A DNA stretch of 64,000 nucleotides from Emiliania huxleyi CCMP1516 (GCF_000372725.1 NW_005196021.1:30351-94350), one strand, 5' to 3'; shown: positions 20,140-31,310, counted from the stretch's first letter. Numbers and translations: made by a program. Notes: a model not told the origin generated them from the letters alone.

Positions 20140-22619
20140 ATGCTAACCATCTTTGTCGCAGCCTGCGGCGCCCTCTCGCCGACCGTTCACTCCGGTGCCA
20201 GGGCTGGCAGCACGATCCTCCGCGTGCGCCACGCACGAGTCCAAGCTGGCGACGACTACGCGTCGCAGCAAGAGGAGATCAACGCGCTCAGATCACAGCT
20301 GAGAGCGGCAGAGGCGACCATCGCCAGATTGAGCGGTCCAAGAGCGGCAGAGGCGACCATCGCCAGATTGAGCGGTCCAGAGGCAGCACGTGACGACTTC
20401 AAGGACTCGAGATTCCCACTCTTCCGCCGAGTCCAGACCGCGCTGTCCAGGTCGGACGGCCACCTCGCCGCCAACGAGCAGGCAGGACCGCCGCCCACCG
20501 AGGGCGCGCCCGACTGGTCGGAGCAGCTCTTTCGCAAGTACGACGTCGACGCCTCTGGTTTGCTCGACCTCGACGAGTTCAAGATCTTTGTACAGGAGAA
20601 CCTCTCCGTCGAGCGACTCGGCACGATGGCGCAGGATACCGCCAAATCGGCTGGAGATGTGGCGGCGGACGTGGCGAAGTCGGCGGGCGACCTGGCGGCG
20701 GACGTGCTTGGGCGCGTCAACGACCTGATGCCTCCCGCCGCGGCGGCGGTCCCGGTCACCCTCGTCGGCGGCGTCGGTAGCGGATACAAGGAGATGCAGC
20801 CAGCGTCGGCAAAGGCGCCGTCGCCGCCGCCACCCTCACCGCCCTCACTGCTTCCGCCCTCGCCTCCGCCCCCGAGCCCGCCTCCCCGCCGCCGCCATCG
20901 TTGCCTCCGCCCTCACCCACGCCGCCCTCGGTGTGCGTTGTCTGGGCTGCGCCTCCGTGACATCTCCGTGACACCTCCGTGCCCCGCACCGCAGGAGGTG
21001 CCGGTCGACGGACTCTGCGCGGCGGTCGAGCGGCAGGCGTCCCTCTCGATGCACCTCGGCGCGTTCATGCAGCTGATCGTCAAGCTAGACGACGCCAACA
21101 TGCGGACGGTGCGCGTACACTTCACCGCCTCAACCCGCACCTCCGCCCCCCTCCCCGCCGCGTCGCACCTCCTCTTCTGCCGGCGCCGCCGCCGCTCCCC
21201 TGGATCGGTGACGCGAATCTGCGGGCGGCGCGCGCGAGGCTCGCAGACAGCGGAGGAGCAGTCGAGGACCCCCACCCGCGTTGCCATCCGTCCCCGCCAC
21301 CCCACGCAGGTGCGCGACTCTTGGGAGCGGCACGGCCGGCCCGCCCCCCTTCTAGATGCCGGAACCAGTGCTGGAGCACGCACGCGTGTGTTCCGACGAG
21401 CACTCGAGAGGACGCGCACTCGAGATAAACGAGCACTCGGGGCGGCAGCTTGGGTGTTCGCGCGATGCGTTGAGTACACTGCACGGTACCGCGGGGCTCC
21501 CGCCCTGACCCTAGTTTGCTGGTGGCACAGGCCGGCCACGCTGCGCGAGTTGCTCGCCGCCGAGGTAAGGACGAGATATGGGGGAGATATGGGGAGATAT
21601 CGCCGCCGAGGTGAGGAGGACGCGGGTTCAAACACACGCAGCACAAAGACAGGGGCGGGGGACTGCAGCCACCCTCCACGGACTGCGACTGACGCCCACC
21701 CGGACAGCGCCCCCGCCCGGATCGGCAGCTTGCGGAAGGGGCGGTGCAGATCCATCTCTCCCCATCTCTCCCCATCTCTCCCCATCTCTCCCCATCTCTC
21801 GCAGGTTGCGGAGGGGGTGGTGCAGCCGGCGCGGCTCGCCGAGGGGTCGGCGGCTCTGTCGCTCCTCTGGTCGATGCGCATGAAGCGCTTTTGGACCCGC
21901 ATGGCCGACGGCTTCGCCGATCAGGCGAGCTCGAGCCGCCCCTCTGCCCTCTGGCGCCTGGCCGGGACACGTCCGCCTCCGCAACGCGTCCACGACACGT
22001 CCACGACACGTCCGCGACACGTCCCGCAGGCGAGCACCGAGCCGACCTCCGCCTTTGGGCTGCGTGCATACGAGGCGCGAGAACCGAGATGGGGGAGGCG
22101 TGGGGGAGATGTGGGGGAGATATGGGGGAGGTGTGGGGGAGATGTGGGGGAGATATGGAGGAGGCATGGGGGAGATGTGGGGGAGATATGGGGGAGATGT
22201 GGCTCCAGCCGCCTCTCCCTCCCCTCCTTTCCTCTGCGCCTCCCCATAGGCCGAGGTGGAGCCCTACCATGGCTTCCTGCTGCGCAGAACCTTCCGCACC
22301 GCGCTGCGGGCACTGCCCTCGCGCGCGGAGATGCTCGGCAACATGGCGATGGCTCCGCCGCCCGACAGCGCGGCCCGATGGCCGGCGTGGGAGGAGCTCC
22401 GTGAGACGTGGCGCACGGTTTTGACTCTGGCCTCTCCTTGGAGACCCTTCCTGAACTTTCCAGGCGTCTGTCGCGGCCGGCGCTTCCCTCACGCCCGACG
22501 AGCGGATGACGGCGTGCCACGCCGAGCTGCGCGAGTGCTCCGAGCACACCAAGCGCATCACCGACCTCGTCCAAGCCCAGCTCGACGAGCTCGGTTTGAG
22601 AGACGACCGAAGGCTGTGA
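20140..22619 (+). CDS. Plastid-type GLTP-domain lipid-transfer protein with EF-hand
   Basis: Predicted glycolipid/sphingolipid transfer protein. ATG 20140 begins MLTIFVAACGALS, a signal-peptide-like leader followed by a basic stretch as in complex-plastid targeting. Exon 1 (20140-20814) adds a short coiled coil with a 13-residue direct duplication (AAEATIARLSGP twice, 39 bp at 20302-20379) and one EF-hand (YDVDASGLLDLDEF). The GLTP fold comes from the later exons: 20995-21110 (FMQLIVKLDDANMRT), 21531-21564 (PATLRELLAAE), 21805-21924 (LLWSMRMKRFWTRM), 22250 to about 22400 (YHGFLLRRTFRTALRALPSR), and 22464-22619 (C-terminal helix, TGA). Introns 20815-20994, 21111-21530 and 21925-22249 have GC donors; 21565-21804 is GT-AG. 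Phases agree except that the last donor is unresolved. The CA-binding EF-hand fused to GLTP is unusual. Confidence 0.82.
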
Positions 22620-23584
22620 CAGTGTGAGGCTTTTGGCGACTCCGTGGGCTCCCCGCGGCCGTACCGGCTGGGTCGTGGTTCTCGGTGGAGACAGTGTGTT
22701 CTGTAGCTCCAGCGGCGTGCGCACGCGCGCTGCGCGGGCGACGGCGGACGGGCCGACGGCCGACGCTCAACGAGCGGTCCGACCCGGCACACCCGCGCCA
22801 TCTCTAGTATCTCTAGATCTCACACCGTAAAGCCGTGGTACACGAATTTTTTCATGAAACTTGAAAGGATGGGGCTGCCTGGGTGGTCGACGTGTATGAC
22901 ACCCGGGCGCGGTTGAACCCCCCGCCGCCGCCCCCCCCCCCCCCTGGGCGCCCTGCGCGCAAGGCCGCAAGCAGACGGTCCAGACGGCGCACAGGTCCAG
23001 TGGCGCACAGGTCTTATGAGATATGACTTGTCTCGGATCTTGCGTCTCATTCTCTCTCGTTGGCGGTACAGATGCAAAACCATGTGCAAAACGGAAGTGC
23101 CGGCGCGGGCGCCGATGGAAAAGAATCAACGCAACGCAACGCCTACGGGCGCAGGGTATCGCGCGGCATGAGGTTGGAGAAGGGCGGGGTCGTGGGTGCA
23201 CCAGCCAGTGCTGCGCTCAGCGTCAAGGATATTGTCAACAGCTTTTGTCGGAGCCATTTTTGTGTTTGACCATCACTGCGCATGTCGCATGTGCATGTGC
23301 ATGTGGTGTGTGTGTGTGGGTGTGTGTGTGTGGGGGGGGGGGGGAGTCTATGCGTGATGGCATCGGTGGGGGCGGCATGGGCTCAGATGAGGCTCGTAGC
23401 ATTGAGTGTGGCACTCGTCACGTGCTGTCCGAGAAGCCGGCATCATCACAGCGGGAGGCGGGCCAGGGCCGAGGGTCTTGCTTTGGGAGAGTGATTTGCA
23501 GCCAAGCTGGCAACGAGGCCGGCGCATTTCAGGCTCGCCGAGACTGTGGGAGTCTATGTCACACCACATCGCGCGATGGGGCTC
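22620..23584. other. Intergenic, low-complexity tracts only
   Basis: Contains C- and G-homopolymer runs (about 22928-22945, 23331-23344) and TG-rich sequence near 23300. No frame or RNA gene I can support. Confidence 0.4.
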
Positions 23585-23975
23585 ATGAAAGCCCCGCGCG
23601 CATGCTGAAACTGGACTCCAATGTCGGGCTGGGGAGGGGACGAGGGGTGCGCTGATGTTGAGGCATGTGCGGGCGGTGCACGCGCTGCCTTGTTGGTCCT
23701 CGTGCAGGTAGGTCAGCCCACCACAGATGCGAGGACGTCTCCACGACACCTCCCGCGTGGACAAGTGCCCGTGTGATGTTGACACCAACGAAGTTGCACT
23801 GCAAACGAGACACGCGCCGAATCATAGAGGCGGAGAGATCAGCGCACCGGCTTGCTGAGAACGGATTTGTGGAGCCACCACGCTGTGTTAGCGGCCATGA
23901 TGGCCAGTGCGAAATAGCCAAAGCGCCGCTCGAACGGTGACATCGAGCTGATCGAGAGGAGTGCGGGCTTTCGCG
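23585..23975 (-). CDS. Possible small membrane-protein gene
   Basis: The frame reads PVTRKPALLSISSMSPFERRFG followed by a hydrophobic segment (YFALAIMAANTAWWL) and HKSVLSKP, then GTGCGC, a donor used elsewhere in this window. A TTTGCAG acceptor follows and opens a frame beginning CNFVGVNITRALVHAGG. The long (CA)n tract at 24010-24137 would lie in an upstream intron. No family recognised; the gene model is tentative. Confidence 0.3.
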
Positions 23976-24007
23976 TCACGGGACCTTTCAAAAAGAAAAA
24001 CTGGGCT

Positions 24008-24139
<132 letters not shown>

Positions 24140-24190
24140 CATGCATGCATGCATGCACAGACACACAGCCCCTTCCCTCCCCCCTCCATA

Positions 24191-25297
24191 GCGGGTGGGG
24201 AGGCCCTAAAACGGCGGGAGGGGTAGGGCTATATCGATAGAGCTAGAGGGCTCAACCACCCCTCCACCCCTCCACCCTCCACCCCTCCACCCTCCCGGAG
24301 CGAGAGAGGTCCGTCTTCGAGCCCTCCCACTTCCACCCCTCCGACCGGAGGGCTCACCAGCCCACAGGGCTGGAGGGGTCCCCGTCGGATCGGCGTCGGG
24401 AGGGCTCCACAGGGCTAACCCCCTCCCCGGACGCCGGGTGGGCTCGGAGGGACGGTCGGACAGGGGAGGATCTTCATGGCGGGAGGGCTCGAGAGGGGTC
24501 GGAAGGGCCCTCCGGGAGGGGTCGCAAAAAGATAAAGAAAACGAAGTCGCGGCTTATGTGACTGCCCCCCAAGAGGGCTCGGAGGGCTCGGAGGGCTCGG
24601 GAGGGCTGGAGGGCTAGAGGGCTCCATTAGGGCTCGGAGGGGTCGATCCTCTGAGCCCTCCGACCCCTCCGACCCCTCCGACCCCTCCGACCCCTCCGAC
24701 CCCTCCGACCCCTCCGACCCCTCCGACCCCTCCGAGCCCCCCGAGTCGCCCGACCCCGGCTCGGAAGCTCGCCTCCAACCCCTCCGAGCACTCCATCGGA
24801 GGGCTTGAAGGGCTCGGAGGGCTCGGAGGGCTCGAGCTTCCGAGCCCTCCAGACCCCTCCGAGCCCTACTGTGGAGCCCTCCAGCCCTCCGAGCCCTCCG
24901 AGCCCTCCGAGCCCTCCGAGCCCTCCGAGCCCTCCGAGCCCTCCGAGCCCCCCGAGCCCGGCTCGGCGGCTCGCCCCTCCGAGCCCTCCGGGCACTCCAT
25001 CCCTTGTGAGCCCTCCAGAGCCCTCCACCGAGCCCACCAGCGCCACCCTCGTGCCTCTCTGCCCTCCGAGCCCTCCGACCCCTCCGAGCTCTCCACCTCT
25101 CCCAAGCCCTCATGAGCCCTCCTACGCCTCGCTTTTGGCCAGCCCTCCCAGCCCCCACCCCTCCTGGGCCCTGCCGCCTGACACCTCTATCGGTGGAGGG
25201 CTTTAGGTCACGGTCCGCACTCCCGCCCTCCCGACCCCTCCACACCCCTACAGCGGCACCCCTACCCCTCCCGCCGTTTTAGGGCCTGCCCACCCGC
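24191..25297. mobile_element. 1.1-kb element with 37-bp TIRs, filled with minisatellite
   Basis: The ends 24191-24227 and 25261-25297 are inverted repeats (GCGGGTGGG..AGGCCCTAAAACGG) with one mismatch in 37. The interior is almost entirely 10-bp CCCTCCGAGC / CCCCTCCGAC-type minisatellite in both orientations (densest at 24560-24740 and 24880-24970), so the whole could fold on itself. No coding capacity; frames through it are period artefacts. No clear target duplication. A fold-back or MITE-like DNA element is the best guess. Confidence 0.65.
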
Positions 25298-25732
25298 ACT
25301 CATGACAAGACTTGTCCGTACCGGCTGGAGCCGAGCAGGAGGGCCCGGCGCACAACCCCCTGGTCAACTCTCACCCTCCACTGTCCACAGCGCACAGGAC
25401 AGCTCCACACCTTTACGAGAGGTGAGTCTGAGAACGTGTGATCGAGTGTCGTGAGGTCGAGTCTGTCGGCAATACCAAACAAATCCCTTCACGCCCGTGC
25501 AAGGCGCGCAGTCCGCTCAGCTCTCGTCCAGACAGATTGACAGGTGAGAGCGAATCTCGGGGCGCGGTTTGGGGTCCGGTCTAGGGGAGTTGCACGCTAT
25601 CACGCAATATCGCAAACAGAAAACACAACCTCTCTCTGAGCCAATGCGAGGAGATTGCCAGCATCACGGTGGCATTGTCGGCCTTGATAAGGCGGCGAAC
25701 CGCACAACCGCCCGTTTGTCCGCGGGCCGCGA
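25298..25732. other. 3' flank of the GH2 gene
   Basis: Downstream of the minus-strand GH2 stop at 25733. No separate gene, repeat copy or RNA gene recognised. Confidence 0.4.
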
Positions 25733-26100
25733 CTAGATCCGAACGGACTTCCCAGCCCCCGCGGCCGCGACCGCCATCACGCCGTCGGCGGCCAGGTCGG
25801 TCGAGGTCGGGATGGTCACGCGCGCGGGCGCGAAGCCGGGCGAGCTCGCCTCCACAACGATGGGCGTGGCCGTGGTGTCTGCTGCTGCGCGGGCCGCCGC
25901 CGCCAGCGGGCCACGCACGTCGATCTTGGCGAGGAGGGCGCGCTCGGCGGCGGGTCGGCCGGCGGCGGAGGTGACGCGCACGACCGCGCGCACGAGGCCG
26001 TGGTAGGCGGGGTAGGTCGGGCTGTCGTTGGGCAGGTGGGAGTGCACGTCGCCGTTGTGCGTGCCTAAGGCAGGGCAAGGTAGGGTGAGGGAATTGGGTG

Positions 26101-26161
<61 letters not shown>

Positions 26162-26820
26162 CGTGCGTGTGTGTGTGCGTGCGTGCCCTGGATGCGGCCG
26201 GGGCCGGAGACGACGCGGAAGGTGACGTTGCTGCTTGCGAGGTGCGCCACCCGGCCGGCGCCATCGACGATGGATGCGCGTAGCAGCGCCTGAGGGAGGG
26301 GGCGCAGCGGCTTTGGACGATGGACGGCTGTGTCGATGTGCTGTATGCGTCGGCGGACGCATCTGCAGCGAGGGCACGCCCTCACCGCGACCTGGCCGCC
26401 GAAGAAGTGTCTAGGCAGTGTCTAGTCAGGTTCCAGGCAGCGTCCGGCCAGCGTCTAGGAGGTGCCTCTCACCGCGTCCTGCCCGTCGAGCAGTAGCGCG
26501 GCCCCCGTGCCGGTGTGGGGGCTCGGCGCGTCCACAGAGAGCTGAAGCGCGGCGGGCTTGCCGTTGGTGTGGCGAGACGCCTTTGCGACGGGCGCGCCTA
26601 CAATCGCGGATGGTCTCGGGTGAGCTCGACTGATCTCCTCGAGATCGACTGGCCGTGTACCCTAGCAGCAACGCGCCGCCGCCGTCCTTGGCCACCGCCG
26701 ACAGCTCGCCCGCCTCCCACGGCACCGCCTCCCACTCTGCGTACGAGCCAGGCCCGTCCACCATCCGCGTCACCTGCGTGGCGGTGGCGGTGGGGCAGGA
26801 GGGGGCCAGCGGTGGAGGCG

Positions 26821-26884
<64 letters not shown>

Positions 26885-26893
26885 ATGTGTGTG

Positions 26894-26935
<42 letters not shown>

Positions 26936-29900
26936 TGTGTGCTTAATGAGAGTCTGTCGAACCTGGTGCTGTTCGACAAGATCACCTACGACAAGATGCT
27001 CTCCGACATCCCCTAGCTCAAGCTCATCACCCCCTCCGTCATCTACGACAAGCTCAAGTGCGGCCGCCTCCCTCCCTTGGGCGAGGGGAAAGAATCGGGC
27101 GACTCCCACGACTCGACCAGGTGCACCTGCGGCGACATCCGAGACACGTCCACGACACGTCCACGACACCTCCCGCGACTCGACCGGGAGCGCCTCGTGG
27201 CTGCCCTTGGTCGCGAACGGCTTGTCGGGGCCGTCTGGCACGCCGAGCAGCCACTGCGTGCGGTACCAGCTCGCCGCCGCCTACGGGAAGGTTCAGAGAA
27301 GGTTCAGGGAAGGGTCAGGGAAGGACGTGCGGTACCAAGCTCGCCGCCGCCTTTGGGAAGCCGCAGAGGTCGTACTGGCCGTACGAGGAGGAGACCTCGA
27401 AGCCCCCGACTGGCGGCTCGCCGTAGTAGTCGAACAGCGTCCACACCATTGTGCCTACAGACGCACGAGTGCAGCCTGACACACACGCCGGCTAAGACGG
27501 AGGACCGCACGCCATGTCGCCGACGGCGTACGCGGCGCCGTCCGAAGCGTTGGTGGCAGTGTTGGACTCGGCACAGCGCGCGTTGAAGCTCTTTTGCGTG
27601 CAAGCGGTGTGAGGGTTGTCGCGCAGCGTCTCGCACCTGGTTCAGAGGGGGAGGTGTGAAGAGACGCGGCCCGCACTCACGGCCGACGCGCTTGCCACGC
27701 CGCGTGTCGCACCCCTCGTCCTCGTCGCGGAAGGTGTGATCTCGGGTGATCTCGGGTGACCTCGGGTGACCTCGGGTGATCTCGGGTGACCTCGGGTGAT
27801 CTCGGGTGATCTCGGGTGATCTCGCACCCCTCGTCCTCGTCGCGGAAGGTGTTGCACGAGCAGCACTCGCTCATGTAGATGGGCTTGTCGGGCAGCCTCG
27901 CGTGGCACGCGTCGAGCTTCTGCCGCGACTGGTGCGAGAAGCCCTGCACGTCCACCGTGTGGCTGAGAAGGTCGTCGAAGGTGAACATGTTTGCGAGCGT
28001 CGGCCGCGAGCCGTCCAGCCGGTGCGCGACCTCCTGGAAGCGAGGCCCGCCCCTCTCACGCCAGCCCTCGCAGCCGGCCTCATTGCAAAAGGACCTGTAA
28101 ACCATGTGTGCCGCCGTCACATCCCCCGAGCTCCCTCGCAGTGCAGCCGGCCTCGTTGCGACTCGACCAGATCACCACGCTCGGGTGGTTGCGGTCCCGC
28201 CGCACGAGCGCGCCCATGTTGGCGACGTACTTGGACGAGTTTGCAAAAAGGCGGTTCTCGTCCATCACGACGACGCCTGCGGAGGAAGCGACGTGGACGT
28301 GTCTAGGACATGTCTCGGAGCTGTCTCGGAGCTGTCTAGGACGTGTCTAGGAGGTGTCTAGGACGTGTCTCGAAGGTGTCTCGGAGGTGTCTCGGAGGTG
28401 TCTAGGACGTGTCTAGGAGGTGTCTCGGAGGTGTCTCGGAGGTGTCTAGGAGGTGTCTCGGAGGTGTCTAGGAGGTGTCTCGGAGGTGTCTAGGACGTGT
28501 CTCGAAGGTGTCTCGGAGGTGTCTAGGAGGTGTCTCGGAGGTGTCTCGGAGGTGTCTAGGAGGTGTCTCGGAGGTGTCTCGGAGGTGTCTAGGAGGTGTC
28601 TCGGAGGTGTGTGTCTAAGCGGCGCCGAGCCGGTCGTAGATGTCGAGCGTCGAGGTGGCAGGCGGGTTGTGAGACATGCGCCGCCCGTTCCCGCCGAGCG
28701 CACGCAGCGCCTGCGCGCGGAAGAGGTCGACGCGCGGAGGCACCGCCATCCCGACGACCGCAAACGAGTTGTGGTCGCAGAAGCCACGCACCTTGAAATG
28801 CCTCTGGTTGAGGAAGAAGCCCGCGTCGGCGTCATACCGGAGCGAGCGGAAGCCGTGCGTCGTGCTGACGGCGTCGACGACGCCGTCCGACAACGAGGCG
28901 GCGGCGGCGGAGGAGGAGGAGGAGGAGGCGGAGGCGGAGGAGGAGGAGGAGGCGCAGCCGGATTGCATCACGGCGGCGTGCACCGTGTACAGGTGCGGCG
29001 AGGCCGCGCTCCACACCTCCGGCTCGGCGACAGACAGGGCGAGGGAGACCGTCGCCCGCCCGCCCGGGGGGACCGACACCGCCGCCGTCGACGCGGCGGC
29101 GAGGAGACGCCCACCGCCGGGCGGGGAGAGGGAGAAGGCGACACAGATCGTCTGTGCGGAGGACCCGGCGTTGGCGACGGCCGCCGACGCGTGCAGCACG
29201 CCGCCCGAAGGCTGCTCCCCCTCCTGCTCCCCCTCCTCCTCCATGCCCCCGCTCGCGCGCCAACTGAGGTTGGAGTAGGCGAAGAGGCCGTCCCTCTCGA
29301 TGTGCAGCGGCGGCACCTGCTCACAGCGCAGCGAGGTGTGAAGAGACGCCGTTCACACCGTCCCGCTCGATGTGCGGCGGCGGCACCCGCAGCAGGGCGA
29401 CGGAGCGGTAGAGGCCGCCGCCCTCGTACCACCATCCGCTGCCGTGCGAGCGTGCGCCCTCGTCGCCGTTGTCCGGGTCCACAAAGACAGCGATCGTGTG
29501 TGCGCTGTCCCCGCTCCCGAGGCGGCGGCGGAGCGAGGTTGCGTTGTCTAGTCGCACGCGGAAGGGCGTGTAGCCGCAGTCGTGCGCCTAGGCTCAGGGT
29601 CAGGGGCAGGCTTAGGGTCAGGGTCAGCGCTGGGGACAGAAGGGCGTAGCCGCAGGTCGTGCGCCGCGAGCAGCTCGCCATCAAGCCACACCGTCGTCTT
29701 GCGGAAGGAGCCCTCAAAGTCGAGGAAGAGGAGGGAGCCCGCCCACTCGGCCGGTAGCGTGAACGCCTTGCGGTACCACAGCACGTGTCGCGGGATGTAG
29801 CTCTTTCCGCTGCAGCCGTCACGGCATGCGGCCGACGACGCTGCGGCGGCAATTAGGCCGTCGTGAGGCAGCTGGACTTCCGCCCAGCCAGAGTCGTCGT

Positions 29901-30066
29901 AGCCGGTCTGCGCCTCGGCCGGGTGCAAACCCGGGTCTGCCGACGCCGGTGGCGGCTCGTCGCTCTGTGCGGGGTGCGTGCTGAGCCCGGTTGTGAAACG
30001 CCAACCGAAATCAAAGGAAACTTCGTCGCGCGGAGCGGAGAGAGAGAGGAAGCAAAGGAGGAGCAT
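25733..30066 (-). CDS. Secreted GH2 glycoside hydrolase (beta-galactosidase-like)
   Basis: GH2 retaining glycosidase. ATG 30066 opens a signal peptide (MLLLCFLSLSAP). The N-terminal sugar-binding domain follows (FDFGWRFTTG; YDDSGWAEVQLPHDG; HVLWYRKAF), then the Ig-like domain, then the TIM barrel: VRGFCDHNSFAVVGMAVPP, ENRLFANSS, HPSVVIW-SFCNEAGCEG (acid/base Glu) and PIYMSECCSC (nucleophile Glu), then GTMVWTLFDYYGEPP. C-terminal domains include VHLVESWESP, GPGSYAEWEAVPW and GTHNGDVHSH, ending TAG 25733-25735. Exons fixed by phase include 30066-29665, 29587-29387, 29316-28626, 28276-28168 and one starting 28094; splices at 27350-27281 and 27193-27127 are also clear, and about 13 exons are likely. 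Several introns start with a copy of the downstream exon. Introns also hold (GT)n tracts, minisatellites and an RPS25 fragment. Substrate uncertain. Confidence 0.82.
26102..26180. repeat. (GT)n microsatellite in a GH2 intron
   Basis: GT dinucleotide run with a few GTGC interruptions, lying between the GH2 exons ending SGPGRIQ and beginning GTHNGDV. Confidence 0.95.
26821..26932. repeat. (GT)n microsatellite in a GH2 intron
   Basis: About 110 bp of GT repeat with two interruptions, in the same intron as the RPS25-derived fragment at 26954-27075. Confidence 0.95.
26954..27075 (+). pseudogene. Fragment of the ribosomal protein S25 gene inside a GH2 intron
   Basis: The plus strand reads [16 protein letters not shown], a stop, then LKLITPSVIYDKLK, matching the RPS25 gene at 33403-33500 ([28 protein letters not shown]). 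The AAG codon of the parent is TAG here. Similarity continues past the parent exon into the first bases of its intron (GTGC..CCGCCTCCCT), so this is a genomic copy, not a retrocopy of spliced mRNA. It is antisense to the GH2 gene, between the exons encoding VHLVESWESP and VDGPGSYAEW. About 122 bp, roughly 90% identical by eye. Confidence 0.88.
27706..27851. repeat. 31-bp direct repeats flanking a GTGAT/CTCGG minisatellite
   Basis: Two copies of TCGCACCCCTCGTCCTCGTC plus the adjoining GCGGAAGGTGT (about 27706-27738 and 27820-27851) flank some eight units of CTCGGGTGAT/CTCGGGTGAC. On the minus strand both copies encode TFRDEDEGC of the GH2 protein, so the minisatellite behaves as an intron made inside a duplicated exon segment. 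Confidence 0.88.
28297..28617. repeat. 11-bp minisatellite in GH2 intron (GTGTCTCGGAG)
   Basis: About 29 units of GTGTCTCGGAG / GTGTCTAGGAG / GTGTCTAGGAC, filling most of the 349-nt intron 28625-28277 (GC donor, AG acceptor, phase 1) that joins IYDRLG to VVVMDENRLF. Related GTGTCGTGGAC words occur in the intron at 27127-27193. Confidence 0.95.
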
Positions 30067-30465
30067 GGTGGACAGACTTGCGGAGACTGCGATGCTGATG
30101 GCGGTAGAGAGGGCGGCGAGGAAAGAGTGTCGCACCAGCCCGACGCTCACTACAAGTGAACGGCCGGCGGAGCCAGTTTAGGGCTTGGTCTACTTGGAAT
30201 TCTTTTTGAATTAGCCTTCGATCAAACGCACGGCGGGCACAATTCTTTTCGTGCGCAGAGGTTGGTCAGGAGGATGGCGCGGGCGGCGCGTGCGCGGGCC
30301 TGGCGTGGCGCTCCTCGACCTCTCCTCCTTCCTCTTCCTCTGCGTCTGCACGGGGCATGCAAGGACCAAGGTGCACCGGCCTTAGAAGCCGCCCGCCGGG
30401 CCAGCAGCCGCCAGCGCTGTCGCCACGCTGCTGGCCACGCCCGCGTGCAACAACAACAAACACAA

Positions 30466-31181
30466 ACGGCCTACTCGCCCAAGTACTACTCGCTCTCTTT
30501 TATGTCCCACCATGCAGAGCGCATCTCTCTCTCTGTTGTGCGAGGCGTGAACCGCGCCATTCGCTCTCACCTGGCAACCCTGTCTGCACGTCTCGCGCGC
30601 GCGTGAACAGGGCTCCAGGCCCCAAATTACGTGTGAGTGTTAGAGTTGTTTGGTATTGCTAAAAATCTCTCTCTCGCGTGCACGCTGCTCGCGCCATCCT
30701 CCTGACCAACCTCTGCGCATGCACAGTTGCATCCGTTTCGCCGCGCGAGCCATGGTGAGTGAGACCGTAGAGGTGCACTGTAGGAGACCAGTGGGCTGTG
30801 GGCACCGCGGCGTCACCTCTCCGCCACACCTTTGAGCTTTGTGGCACCCCCCCTCTTGGCCTGAGCTCCTCGAAGGCTGAGCTCCTCCCTGCATCTCTGC
30901 AGAATGTCCCTTGTAACGTGAGAGAGTGCGTTTCCTCGCTGTTTATGTTTTGAGCTTAGCCTTCGATGTTATGAGAGAGAGAGATTTTTAGCAATACCAA
31001 ACAACTCTAACACTCACACGTAATTTGGGGCCTGGAGCCCTGTTCACGCGCGCGCGAGACGTGCAGACAGGGTTGCCAGGTGAGAGCGAATGGCGCGGTT
31101 CACGCCTCGCACAACAGAGAGAGAGATGCGCTCTGCATGGTGGGACATAAAAGAGAGCGAGTACTTGGGCGAGTAGGCCGT
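30466..31181. repeat. 210-bp inverted repeat: 3' end of the dispersed gene family
   Basis: Arms 30466-30675 (+) and 30975-31181 (-) are reverse complements apart from a 3-bp indel (TACTAC versus TAC) and minor length changes. Each holds the family's last codons (SHHAERISLSVVRGVNRAIRS) and a 3' tail of GGGCTCCAGGCCCCAAAT, TGTGAGTGTTAGAGTTG and TAAAAATCTCTCTCTC. The 300-bp spacer holds no supported gene. Confidence 0.9.
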
Positions 31182-31310
31182 GCGGTCAACGCTGCCGCGC
31201 GCGACTTTGCGCGCGAGGCGGCGCAGCTTGAGAACGGCGGTGGGCGAGAAGCCGCCGCCGAACGTCTCGTGGAGCAGCAGGTTGAAGTTGTTGCGCTTGA
31301 CAAAGATTTG
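31044..31310 (-). pseudogene. 3' part of a dispersed LLHETFGGG/SHHAER family gene
   Basis: A single open frame of about 88 codons (FVKRNNFNLLLHETFGGGFS to LATLSARLARA, TGA 31046-31044) closely matching the 11171-11710 protein but lacking its N-terminal half. Upstream is non-coding, then the TA-flanked MITE at 31337. This copy shows the fuller C-terminus of the family. Function unknown. Confidence 0.7.

Noticed and set aside
24560-25110. Gly/Ser/Pro repeat 'proteins' in the 10-bp minisatellite
   Set aside because: Period-10 DNA yields cyclic peptides in every frame on both strands; composition follows the repeat, and no start or splice context is present.
27737-27821. CRISPR-like or regulatory CTCGGGTGAT array
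   Set aside because: No spacers; it lies between two copies of an exon segment and is best read as intron.
28297-28617. CRISPR-like regular repeats
   Set aside because: Units are contiguous 11-mers without unique spacers and fill an intron; it is a minisatellite.
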